From contig CAYTLQ010000246.1 in the NCBI GenBank assembly GCA_964438715.1, positions 1-14,476 on the forward strand: a DNA stretch of 14,476 nucleotides, in the 5' to 3' direction. Origin of the DNA: CAYTLQ01 sp964438715 (GTDB lineage: Bacteria > Bacteroidota > Ignavibacteria > Ignavibacteriales > Ignavibacteriaceae). A model generated the notes under the pieces. It had not been told where the DNA came from and searched no databases. It saw only the letters and a program-made list of their open reading frames with translations. This document shows, in pieces, positions 7,423 through 14,476 of the stretch (positions are counted from its first letter, which is position 1; each line of letters starts with the position of its first letter). A program made the translations under genes and the position numbers.

Positions 7423-8838
7423 TTATTTTTTCTTCGGTCGGTAAATGTGAGTACTCTGGCCAAAAAATACTTCTGCGGCTTCCATTACAGTCTCTGAAAG
7501 TGTAGGATGAGGATGAATTGTAAGTTTTAGGTCAGATGCAACTGCACCCATCTCAATGGCAAGAACTGCTTCAGCAATTAGTTCACCGGCGCCCGGACCG
7601 CATATTCCAACACCAAGTATTCTCTCATTATCGGGATTAATTATCAATTTTGTTACACCATCGTTTCTGTCTAAGGTTACAGCCCTCCCCGACGCCGCCC
7701 ATGGAAACTTGGCTACTTCAAATGTAAATCCCTGCTCTTTTGCCTGGTTTTCGGTAATACCGGCCCATGCAATTTCCGGATCAGTAAAAACAACTGCAGG
7801 AATTGCTCTTGGTTCGAAAAATGCTTTGTGTCCGTTTATCGCCTCTACTGCTACGCGTGCTTCATGCGAGGCTTTATGTGCCAACATTGGCTCACCTGCA
7901 ATATCACCAATTGCAAATATTTTTGGATCAGCGGTGCGTAACTGTTTATCTGTTTCAATAAATCCTTTTGGTGTTATTTTTACTTTTGTATTTTCTAAAC
8001 CAATCCCTTTGGTCTCCGGTCTCCTGCCAATAGACATCAACACATAATCAAATTTTATGTTTTCTGATGCACCGTCTTGTTTTTTTATAGTAACTATAAT
8101 CCCATCTTCCGCTTCTGTAAGTTTTTCAACTTTCGAGTTAAGCATTATAGCCTTGAATTTTTTCTGTAACATCCTGTCGAGAAATGTAACCAGATCTCTA
8201 TCGGCGCCCGGCAATAATCCCGAAGTCATTTCCACAACAGAAACTTCAGTTCCTAAAGCCTGATACACGGAACCAAGTTCAAGACCAATATACCCCCCAC
8301 CAATTACCAATAACGATTTCGGTATCTCAGGTAAATCAAGGGCAGTGGTTGAGTTTAGCAACCTTTTACTATTGATCATCAAAGAGGGAATGGTTGTAAT
8401 AACAGATCCGATCGCTATTATTGCATTATCAAATTCAAGTTCTTCTCTGCCACCTTCTGTCTTTTCGATAGAAAGTTTTGAGGAAGATACAAAAGTTGCT
8501 CTGCCTTGAATAAAGTTAATTTTTCTCTGCCTGGCATTAACTCCTAAACCGCCGGTTAATTTATTTACAACATTGTTCTTAAAAGTGCGCAGTTTGTCCA
8601 AATCAATCTTAGGAGTACCAAACTCAATCCCCCAGTGTTCCGCTTCTTTTGTTTCAGAAATAAGTCTCGCTACATGCAGTAACGCTTTCGAGGGGATACA
8701 ACCTCTATAAAGGCAAACCCCGCCGGGATTTTTTTCTAAATCTACTAAAGTTACCTGCATACCGAGGTCGGCAGCGTAAAATGCAGCAGCGTAACCTCCG
8801 GGCCCACCACCAATAACCACTAATTGTGTTTTAATCAT
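7423..8838 (-). CDS. lpd: Dihydrolipoyl dehydrogenase (E3 of pyruvate dehydrogenase)
   Basis: This FAD enzyme reoxidises dihydrolipoyl groups on E2 and reduces NAD+ in the cytoplasm. From the ATG at 8838 it is 471 aa, the normal family length. Visible motifs are the FAD-binding GGGPGGYAAA (10-19), the redox disulfide GGVCLYRGCIPSK (C42 and C47), the NAD-binding GGGYIGLELG (about 180-189), the second FAD motif FAIGDIAGEP, and the dimer-interface HPHPTLSE with the His444-Glu449 catalytic pair. There is no fused lipoyl domain. Start choice: a GTG at 8844 overlaps the aceF stop (GTGA), but GAGGGG (8849-8844) sits exactly on it, whereas the ATG at 8838 is 5 bases downstream of that Shine-Dalgarno. 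The ATG is preferred and adds no missing residues. It is the last gene of aceE-aceF-lpd, translationally linked to aceF, and ends at a shared terminator. Confidence 0.96.
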   Translation of the reverse strand: MIKTQLVVIGGGPGGYAAAFYAADLGMQVTLVDLEKNPGGVCLYRGCIPSKALLHVARLISETKEAEHWGIEFGTPKIDLDKLRTFKNNVVNKLTGGLGVNARQRKINFIQGRATFVSSSKLSIEKTEGGREELEFDNAIIAIGSVITTIPSLMINSKRLLNSTTALDLPEIPKSLLVIGGGYIGLELGSVYQALGTEVSVVEMTSGLLPGADRDLVTFLDRMLQKKFKAIMLNSKVEKLTEAEDGIIVTIKKQDGASENIKFDYVLMSIGRRPETKGIGLENTKVKITPKGFIETDKQLRTADPKIFAIGDIAGEPMLAHKASHEARVAVEAINGHKAFFEPRAIPAVVFTDPEIAWAGITENQAKEQGFTFEVAKFPWAASGRAVTLDRNDGVTKLIINPDNERILGVGICGPGAGELIAEAVLAIEMGAVASDLKLTIHPHPTLSETVMEAAEVFFGQSTHIYRPKKK

Positions 8839-8840
8839 AT

Positions 8841-10478
8841 TCACCCCTCAATCAAAAGTTTCATCGGCTGTTCAAGCGATTCTACTATCCAGCGTAAAAA
8901 GCGTATAGCATCAGCTCCATCGATAATCCTGTGGTCGTAAGAGAGTGAGAGAGGTAGCATTAACCGTGGCTCAAACTTACCATCTACATAAACAGGCTCC
9001 GTTACACTTCTTGAAACTCCCAGTATTGCTACTTCAGGTGAGTTAACAATTGGAGTGAAATAGGTTCCACCGATACCGCCTAAGTTAGAGATTGTGAAAC
9101 ATCCACCTTGCAAATCCTCCGGTGTTATTTTTCGGTTTCGTGCTTTTTCTGAGATTTTTTGCAGTTCCAAAGAAATTTCTGTTACATTTAATTTATCTGT
9201 ACCCTGTATTACCGGTACAATCAATCCTCTTTCAGTATCTACTGCAACTCCCACATTGTAGTATTTCTTGTAGATTATTTGTTTTTTCTCCATATCGACA
9301 CTTGCATTAAACTGCGGGAATTTTTTTATGGCATGTGTCACTACTTTTATAAGTATTGCTGTAACGGTTAGCTTTGCACCTTGGGACTCAACATATTTAC
9401 TATGTTGCTTACGCATTTGCTCAAGTAATGTGATATCAGCTTTATCGAATTGAGTAACATGTGGAATTGTAGCCCATGCATAACTTAGATGTTCGGCTGT
9501 TTTTGCTCTGACATTTGACATATCATTGACTTCAATAGAGCCAAACCTGGAAAAATCGGGGAGGCTTTCTGCTTTAATACCCGAGATAAAAGATTCGCCG
9601 GAGCTTTTTCTGCTCAGATTTAGCTTTTTAACAAACGCTTTCACATCTTCAATACTGATTCTTCCACGAGGACCACTTCCGGGAATTTTATTTATATCAA
9701 CCCCAAGCTCACGAGCAAGTCTTCTGACGGAAGGAGCGGCAGGAGCCGGATCAGTTAGGATTGGAGGTTGAGTATCAAGTGGAATGAACCTGTTAGGAAC
9801 TGTTGTGCTTTCTTCAACATTAAGTTGTTGCTCTGCAACCGGCACTGTCTGTACAACTTCTTTCTGGACACTGAGCTTCGGAGTGGCAATCGGAATTTGT
9901 GAGGTACTCTTGCTCACTTTAAGCACAACTTGTCCTACATCAGCTTTTTCTCCTTCTTTAACAAATACTTCCTCAATAACTCCTTCAACGGTGCTAGGAA
10001 CTTCTATTGTGGCTTTATCGGTTTCTATTTCCAAGACCGGTTCATCCAGTTTAATAACCGAACCGGCTTTAACGAGAACTTTAAGGACATCAGCTTTGGT
10101 TATATTTTCACCCAGCTCCGGAAGTAACATTTCTGAAACAAATGTAGAACTTTCCACTGAGTTAGTTTCTGTTTCACTAATTTGCTTAGGTTGAGCTGTA
10201 TCGGTGAAGGACAATTCAGCAGGGGCATCAGAAACAGTAACCGAATCTTCAAGATTAAATACTACCTGTCCTACTTTTACTTTTTGCCCTTCCTTTACAA
10301 ACACCTCTTTTATTACACCACCAATAGTGGAGGGTACTTCAATGGTTGCCTTATCTGTTTCTATTTCCAGAACCGGTTGATCGACTTTTATGATATCGCC
10401 CTTTTTAATTAATACTTTCAAGACATCAGCCGCTTCTATTGTTTCCCCTAATTCGGGGAGTGTAAATTCTTTCGACAT
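8841..10478 (-). CDS. aceF: Dihydrolipoamide acetyltransferase (E2 of pyruvate dehydrogenase), two lipoyl domains
   Basis: The 545-aa core protein of the complex transfers the acetyl group from lipoyl-lysine to CoA. Domains in order: lipoyl 1 (about 2-78, lipoylated K43 in EIETDKATIEVPS); linker; lipoyl 2 (about 117-191, K155 in the identical motif); linker; E1/E3-binding domain (about 245-284, SVRRLARELGVDINKIPGSGPRGRI-type); catalytic acetyltransferase domain (about 315-545) with the active-site DHRIIDGADA (H516, D520). The linkers are short and less Ala/Pro-rich than in E. coli E2p. AAAGG lies 6 bases before the ATG. aceE ends 29 bases upstream, and the stop overlaps the lpd ribosome-binding region. 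Catalytic and lipoylation residues are intact, so it should be active once lipoylated. Confidence 0.96.
   Translation of the reverse strand: MSKEFTLPELGETIEAADVLKVLIKKGDIIKVDQPVLEIETDKATIEVPSTIGGVIKEVFVKEGQKVKVGQVVFNLEDSVTVSDAPAELSFTDTAQPKQISETETNSVESSTFVSEMLLPELGENITKADVLKVLVKAGSVIKLDEPVLEIETDKATIEVPSTVEGVIEEVFVKEGEKADVGQVVLKVSKSTSQIPIATPKLSVQKEVVQTVPVAEQQLNVEESTTVPNRFIPLDTQPPILTDPAPAAPSVRRLARELGVDINKIPGSGPRGRISIEDVKAFVKKLNLSRKSSGESFISGIKAESLPDFSRFGSIEVNDMSNVRAKTAEHLSYAWATIPHVTQFDKADITLLEQMRKQHSKYVESQGAKLTVTAILIKVVTHAIKKFPQFNASVDMEKKQIIYKKYYNVGVAVDTERGLIVPVIQGTDKLNVTEISLELQKISEKARNRKITPEDLQGGCFTISNLGGIGGTYFTPIVNSPEVAILGVSRSVTEPVYVDGKFEPRLMLPLSLSYDHRIIDGADAIRFLRWIVESLEQPMKLLIEG
9906..10478 (-). 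repeat. Duplicated lipoyl-domain coding segments within aceF
   Basis: Two segments of about 230 bases (10245-10475 and 9906-10130) encode closely similar lipoyl domains. The core peptide VLEIETDKATIEVPST is identical in both, as are ADVLKVL and VIxEVFVKEG. This is an internal tandem domain duplication. Different codons are used at many positions, so it is not a recent DNA-level copy. Confidence 0.8.
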
Positions 10479-10507
10479 TGTAAACCTTTACTTAATTTTT
10501 TCTTCGT

Positions 10508-13186
10508 TCAGGAAACCATAGGATTAAGTTTTTCAGGATTTATATCCAGTTCCTTTATCGCTTTTGAGACTGCACTCATCTTTAACTTACCTTCCTTTGC
10601 CAGGGCATGGAGCGCACCTATAACGATGTAACGGGCATCAACTTCAAAGAAATCCCGTAATTCAACTCTTCCTTCACTACGCCCGAATCCATCTGTTCCC
10701 AAAGAGACTATGGGTTTTGGTAGCCATTTTGCTATCATATCGGGCATAAGTTTCAGGTAGTCGGAAGCAGCGACGAAAACCGAATCATCTGAAGATTTAA
10801 ATAATGAACTGATGTAAGGAATCTTTGGTTTCTCAGTCGGGTGCAGTAAGTTCCACCTTTCTGCATCAAGCGCATCTGTTCGAAGCTCTTTATAACTTGT
10901 TACACTGTAAACATCAGCCGCAACATCATACTTTGTTTCAAGAATTGTTTGAGCTTTAAGAACTTCATTAAGAATGGTTCCACTTCCAAATAAATTAGCC
11001 TTCATTTTTGGAGCTTTAATCTTTGAAGGAGAGAGCTTATACATTCCCTTAAGAATACCTTCCTTTGCCCCTTCCGGCATTTCAGGCATTGGATAATTTT
11101 CGTTCATTACCGTTAAGTAATAAAAAATATCTTCCTGCTCTTCATACATTCGTCTTATACCGTCTCGTATGATAACAGCAAGTTCAAACGCAAAAGCAGG
11201 ATCGTATGTCTTGAGAGTTGGAACAGGATATGCAAGAATATGGCTATGCCCATCCTGATGTTGCAAACCTTCGCCATTAAGGGTTGTTCTTCCGGATGTA
11301 CCACCAATAAGAAATCCTTTTGTACGCATATCTGCGGCCGCCCATATAAGGTCACCAATTCTTTGGAATCCAAACATAGAATAGTAAATAAAAAATGGGA
11401 TCATGTTTATACCATGATTTGCATACGCCGTACCTGCGGCAATAAAAGAGGATACCGAACCAGCTTCGGTAATTCCTTCTTCAAGTATTTGACCATTTTT
11501 CGCCTCTTTATAATAGAGAAGGCTGTCTTTGTCAACAGGCTCGTATAACTGACCAACATGCGAATAAATTCCCACCTGACGGAACAATGCCTCCATACCA
11601 AATGTACGGGCTTCATCAGGAACAATTGGTACGATGAGCTTACCAATTTCCTTATCTCGTAATAGTTTAGCAAGAATACGAACAAAAACCATTGTCGTTG
11701 AAACATCGCGCCCCTCAGTGCCCTGATAAAATTCTGCGAACACATCTTCAGGAGGAGTTTTTATCGGTCTGACATCAACCTTGCGTGACGGGACAAAACC
11801 GCCAAGTCGTTCTCTTTTTTCCAAAAGATATTTCATTTCAGGAGAATCAGGGGCTGGCTTATAAAATGGTGCGGCAGAGACCTCATCGTCAGAAATAGGT
11901 ATTCCAAAACGGGTTCGGAATTCTTTCAATTCATCTTCATTTAGTTTTTTCTGCTGGTGAGTAATATTTTTTCCTTCACCACTTTCTCCTAAACCGTAGC
12001 CCTTAATTGTTTTTACCAAAATTACTGTCGGTTGACCTTTATGCTCAATAGCCGCTTTGAATGCCGCAAAAACTTTTTCGGGATCGTGCCCCCCTCTTTT
12101 GAGTTTTCTTAACTGGTCATCAGAAAGATCTTTCACCATTTCAAGAAGCTCAGGGTCAACACCGAAAAATTCGTGACGGAAATAAGCTCCTGACTCAACA
12201 GAAAACTTCTGATACTGACCATCCACCACTTCACTCATTCTTTTTACAAGTTTTCCGTTATAGTCTTTGGCAAGTATTGGGTCCCAATCGCCACCCCAGA
12301 TCACTTTAATAACATTCCATCCGGCGCCACGAAAAGCCGCTTCGAGTTCCTGAATTATTTTACCATTACCCCGTACCGGTCCATCGAGACGCTGAAGGTT
12401 ACAGTTGATTACAAAAATGAGATTATCCAGGCGTTCCCGTGCGGCAAGTGTTATTGCTCCTAAAGTTTCGGGTTCGTCGGTTTCTCCATCACCGAGGAAA
12501 GCATATACTTTCCCACTTCCGGGCTTTTTCAAACCTCTGTCTTCGAGATACCGATTGAAACGCGCCTGATAAATTGCCATAAGTGGTCCTAGCCCCATAG
12601 AGACCGTGGGATATTCCCAAAATCCGGGCATAAGCCATGGATGCGGATAGGATGAAAGACCTCCACCCGGCTTCAGTTCCCTGCGGAAATTTACTAACTG
12701 CTCTTCTGAAATTCTCCCCTCAAGGTAAGCACGAGCATAAATTCCCGGTGAGGAATGCCCTTGAAAAAATACCTGATCTCCATCATAATCCTCACCTTTT
12801 CCCTTAAAGAAATGGTTGAAAGCGACCTCGAGAATAGTTGCGGCAGAGGCGTATGTCGAAATATGCCCACCGACAGCGCTCTCATTCCGGTTTGCACGCA
12901 CAACCATCGCCATGGCATTCCATCGTATAATACTTTTTATTCTTCTTTCAATTTCTCTGTCACCCGGATATGGGGTTTGTTTATCTCTTGGTATAGTATT
13001 TATGTATGGAGTATTTGCAGTAAATGGAATTTCAACACCAGCTTTATGCGCCCTTATTTGTAACTGTTGTAAAATTTCTACAACTCTCTTCGGGCCTCCA
13101 TGCTTTAGTACATAGTCGAGCGAGTATAACCATTCCTCATTTTCCAGATCATTTAATTGCTTATCACTAAGATGTTCTTCGGACAT
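10508..13186 (-). CDS. aceE: Pyruvate dehydrogenase E1 component, homodimeric type
   Basis: This thiamine-diphosphate enzyme decarboxylates pyruvate and reductively acetylates the E2 lipoyl group. At 892 aa it matches the homodimeric E1 family (E. coli AceE is 887). Seen: NESAVGGHISTYASAA with H108, FFQGHSSPGIY with H144, the ThDP motif GDGETDEPE (232-240) ending in NCNLQRLDGP (261-270), the active-site loop GEGKNITH with H410, EEGITEAG with E574 (the glutamate that activates ThDP), and the GTSGRTTLNGEGLQHQDGHS segment. The residue spacing agrees with the E. coli enzyme to within a few positions, so it should be active. The ATG at 13186 has an AAGGAAAG ribosome-binding site about 5 bases upstream. 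It is the first gene of aceE-aceF-lpd. No sure promoter was found; candidates lie in the divergent region shared with prs. The complex links glycolysis to the TCA cycle. Confidence 0.97.
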   Translation of the reverse strand: MSEEHLSDKQLNDLENEEWLYSLDYVLKHGGPKRVVEILQQLQIRAHKAGVEIPFTANTPYINTIPRDKQTPYPGDREIERRIKSIIRWNAMAMVVRANRNESAVGGHISTYASAATILEVAFNHFFKGKGEDYDGDQVFFQGHSSPGIYARAYLEGRISEEQLVNFRRELKPGGGLSSYPHPWLMPGFWEYPTVSMGLGPLMAIYQARFNRYLEDRGLKKPGSGKVYAFLGDGETDEPETLGAITLAARERLDNLIFVINCNLQRLDGPVRGNGKIIQELEAAFRGAGWNVIKVIWGGDWDPILAKDYNGKLVKRMSEVVDGQYQKFSVESGAYFRHEFFGVDPELLEMVKDLSDDQLRKLKRGGHDPEKVFAAFKAAIEHKGQPTVILVKTIKGYGLGESGEGKNITHQQKKLNEDELKEFRTRFGIPISDDEVSAAPFYKPAPDSPEMKYLLEKRERLGGFVPSRKVDVRPIKTPPEDVFAEFYQGTEGRDVSTTMVFVRILAKLLRDKEIGKLIVPIVPDEARTFGMEALFRQVGIYSHVGQLYEPVDKDSLLYYKEAKNGQILEEGITEAGSVSSFIAAGTAYANHGINMIPFFIYYSMFGFQRIGDLIWAAADMRTKGFLIGGTSGRTTLNGEGLQHQDGHSHILAYPVPTLKTYDPAFAFELAVIIRDGIRRMYEEQEDIFYYLTVMNENYPMPEMPEGAKEGILKGMYKLSPSKIKAPKMKANLFGSGTILNEVLKAQTILETKYDVAADVYSVTSYKELRTDALDAERWNLLHPTEKPKIPYISSLFKSSDDSVFVAASDYLKLMPDMIAKWLPKPIVSLGTDGFGRSEGRVELRDFFEVDARYIVIGALHALAKEGKLKMSAVSKAIKELDINPEKLNPMVS

Positions 13187-13234
13187 CGAATCTTTCCTTG
13201 TTTTGTGTAAAGAGATTTAGCAACACATACTAAT

Positions 13235-13330
13235 TTATTTCGACAAACTTGATTTGATATCTGTTAATTGCCGATTTAACCTCGAAATGTACGGAAATTG
13301 CGTTAAGTATTCAAATTTTCGCGGCTTCAC
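13235..13330 (-). CDS. Candidate 31-aa small ORF upstream of aceE (GTG start), possibly the tail of a broken gene
   Basis: On the minus strand GAGGAGG is followed 5 bases later by GTG (13330) and a 31-codon frame ending in TAA at 13237-13235, 48 bases before the aceE ATG. The peptide begins (M)KPRKFEYLTQFPYIS and ends IKSSLSK; it is basic, with aromatic residues. The same frame stays open upstream to 13438 (67 codons, including SQNFPGLPFDIAYEEV) but has no ATG there, and it is closed by TAA inside a seven-A tract. It may therefore be the C-terminal part of a longer gene interrupted by a one-base slip at 13434-13440. Not recognised. It could also be a leader peptide of the pyruvate dehydrogenase operon, or chance. 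Confidence 0.35.
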   Translation of the reverse strand: MKPRKFEYLTQFPYISRLNRQLTDIKSSLSK

Positions 13331-13430
13331 CGACACCTCCTCATAAGCAATATCAAAAGGGAGTCCCGGGAAATTTTGACTTTGGGAATCATCCTCACAT
13401 AAAAGAGTGCAAATTCCAAATAACTTTTCC

Positions 13431-13468
13431 TCCTTTTTTTAAGTGAAATCCTTTTTTTTCAAGTGAAC
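13431..13468. repeat. Tandem repeat of a poly-T/AAGTGAA unit in the divergent region
   Basis: TCCTTTTTTTAAGTGAAA (13431-13448) is followed directly by TCCTTTTTTTTCAAGTGAAC (13449-13468). These are two near-identical units of about 18-20 bases, differing by two inserted bases. On the minus strand each reads TTCACTT, an A-tract, then GGA. It sits between the possible small ORF and the prs promoter; phased A-tracts could bend DNA, or the AAGTGAA boxes could be paired protein sites. Confidence 0.6.
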
Positions 13469-13475
13469 CGAACCA

Positions 13476-13494
13476 GGTTATCTTTAAAGTAACC
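13476..13494. promoter_or_regulatory. Near-perfect palindrome upstream of the prs promoter, candidate operator
   Basis: GGTTATCTTTAAAGTAACC is a dyad: GGTTA-CTTT and AAAG-TAACC are exact reverse complements apart from one extra T in the left arm. It ends 15 bases before the -35 hexamer of the prs promoter, a position typical of an activator or repressor site that could also serve the divergent aceE operon. No regulator is identified. Confidence 0.45.
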
Positions 13495-13509
13495 AAAAAT
13501 CGAAATTTA

Positions 13510-13538
13510 TTGACTTATCGGAGGGAAATGTATATATT
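13510..13538 (+). promoter_or_regulatory. Sigma70-type promoter for prs
   Basis: TTGACT (13510-13515, five of six matches) and TATATT (13533-13538, five of six matches) are separated by exactly 17 bases, predicting a start near 13545. This places an upstream in-frame ATG (13528) and its GGAGGG inside the promoter, so they would not be in the mRNA. The leader to the preferred prs ATG (13579) would be about 34 bases. Confidence 0.65.
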
Positions 13539-13578
13539 GAAAGTCTGTATTTTTGGAAAAATGTCAGGTGGCCGGCTC

Positions 13579-14476
13579 ATGTACGATTTTATGATCTTTT
13601 CCGGCAGTTCTAATATAAAACTGGCAAAAAAAATTGCTAATATTGCCGGAGTTGGATTAGGTACTGTTGAGATTAAGCGGTTTAGTGACGGAGAAATTTG
13701 GGTTAAATACGGCGACAATATCAGAGGGGCTGATATTTACATCGTTCAGTCAACTAATCCACCGGCAGAGAACCTGATGGAATTGCTGATTATGATAGAT
13801 GCAGCCAGGCGTGCCTCAGCAAAAAGAATAACTGCAGTAATTCCTTACTTTGGTTATTCGAGGCAGGATCGTAAAGATCAACCAAGAGTTGCAATAACGG
13901 CAAAATTGATAGCAAATTTAATAACCGTTGCCGGCGCAGACCGCGTGATTACGCTGGATTTGCACGCCTCACAGATACAAGGTTTTTTTGATATTCCCTT
14001 TGATCACCTTTACGGCTCCTCAATTTTTGCCGATACTGTTCACTCTCTTGCAGAGAATCTGGTTGTGGTTTCGCCCGATGTAGGAAGAATTAAAATGGCG
14101 CGATCGTATGCGAAACTGGTGAATGCCGGTCTGGCAATTATTGACAAACGGAGACCCCTCCACAATGATGTGGAGATTACGAATATCATTGGAGATGTGG
14201 ATGGCAAGGATGTACTCATTGTCGATGATATTATTGATACAGGTGGAACATTTGTAAAAGCAGTTGCCGCACTTTACGAAAAGGGTGTTCGTAAGGTTTA
14301 TGGTGCAATAACTCATGCTCTTTTATCTGGTCAGGCAATTGAGAGAATAGAAAAAAGTACATTAGAAAAATTATTCGTTTCAGATAGTATTCAGAAGGAT
14401 TTTCCGGATAACACAGGAAAAATTGAGACTATTTCTTCAGCTAATTTATTTGCTGAGGCGATTATGAGGACACATA
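13579..14476 (+). CDS. prs: Ribose-phosphate pyrophosphokinase (PRPP synthetase), 3' end cut by window
   Basis: It makes 5-phosphoribosyl-1-pyrophosphate from ribose-5-phosphate and ATP for nucleotide, His, Trp and NAD synthesis. The 299 visible codons cover nearly all of the usual 310-320. Motifs: IFSGSSN and RFSDGEI at the N-terminus, NLMELLIMIDAARRASAKRI, the ATP-binding YFGYSRQDRK, the metal-binding LDLHASQIQGFFDIP (H129), the flexible-loop DKRRP and the PRPP loop VDDIIDTGGT (D216, D217, D220). Start choice: the frame is open back to an ATG at 13528, but that start lies within the likely promoter. The ATG at 13579 has AGGTGG 7 bases upstream and gives a normal family N-terminus (MYDFMIFSGSSN). 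ATGs at 13561 and 13591 are alternatives. One oddity is SPDVGRIKMAR, where many homologues have GG and RAR. It is transcribed divergently from aceE. Confidence 0.96.
   Translation, partial: MYDFMIFSGSSNIKLAKKIANIAGVGLGTVEIKRFSDGEIWVKYGDNIRGADIYIVQSTNPPAENLMELLIMIDAARRASAKRITAVIPYFGYSRQDRKDQPRVAITAKLIANLITVAGADRVITLDLHASQIQGFFDIPFDHLYGSSIFADTVHSLAENLVVVSPDVGRIKMARSYAKLVNAGLAIIDKRRPLHNDVEITNIIGDVDGKDVLIVDDIIDTGGTFVKAVAALYEKGVRKVYGAITHALLSGQAIERIEKSTLEKLFVSDSIQKDFPDNTGKIETISSANLFAEAIMRTH

Noticed and set aside
7308..7505. 65-codon plus-strand frame between the cyclase and lpd
   Set aside because: It runs through the bidirectional terminator and into the antisense of lpd; the peptide is low-complexity Lys/Phe from the A/T tracts.
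7556..8047. 163-codon plus-strand frame antisense to lpd
   Set aside because: It lies wholly within the lpd gene, whose product is certain; the composition is that of a reverse-strand shadow.
9784..10194. 136-codon Ser/Thr-rich plus-strand frame antisense to aceF
   Set aside because: It mirrors the lipoyl-domain coding sequence on the other strand and has no ribosome-binding site or recognisable domain.
13528..13578. N-terminal extension of prs from the first in-frame ATG
   Set aside because: It overlaps the near-consensus promoter, the Shine-Dalgarno is too close, and the 17 extra residues do not fit the PRPP synthetase N-terminus.

Overview
This is an AT-rich bacterial chromosome segment from a Gram-negative (two-membrane) organism. 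The probable affiliation is the Bacteroidota/Ignavibacteria (FCB) lineage. That placement is an inference from several signs: Sec signal peptides ending in 'YAQ', a large protein that looks like an outer-membrane beta-barrel and ends in an aromatic residue, low G+C, and the gene repertoire. It has not been verified by any search. No mobile element, CRISPR array, tRNA or rRNA was seen.

The left part (1-7012) is accessory in character. At the very edge a divergent gene begins on the minus strand; only its N-terminus is visible. After an AT-rich leader with a hairpin come four plus-strand genes. They encode an unrecognised secreted protein (364 aa), a periplasmic FecR-domain protein (229 aa), a strong terminator, an 802-aa Ig-like/beta-barrel surface protein, and a 731-aa CHASE2-transmembrane class III nucleotide cyclase with an intact active site. 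The last two genes are separated by only 4 bases with no clear Shine-Dalgarno for the cyclase. The four products cover the outer membrane, periplasm and inner membrane, and could form an envelope-sensing pathway ending in cAMP/cGMP synthesis. This is the best candidate for an uncharacterised system in the window.

The middle part (7423-13186, minus strand) is a complete pyruvate dehydrogenase operon: aceE (homodimeric E1), aceF (E2 with two lipoyl domains) and lpd (E3). The genes are tightly spaced and face the cyclase across a bidirectional terminator at 7373-7408.

The right part is the 390-base divergent region between aceE and prs, followed by ribose-phosphate pyrophosphokinase (PRPP synthetase), cut by the window end about 10-20 codons early. 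The divergent region holds a near-consensus promoter for prs, a 19-base near-palindrome, a tandem A/T-tract repeat, and an unexplained open frame on the minus strand just upstream of aceE. That frame may be a small gene or a broken one.
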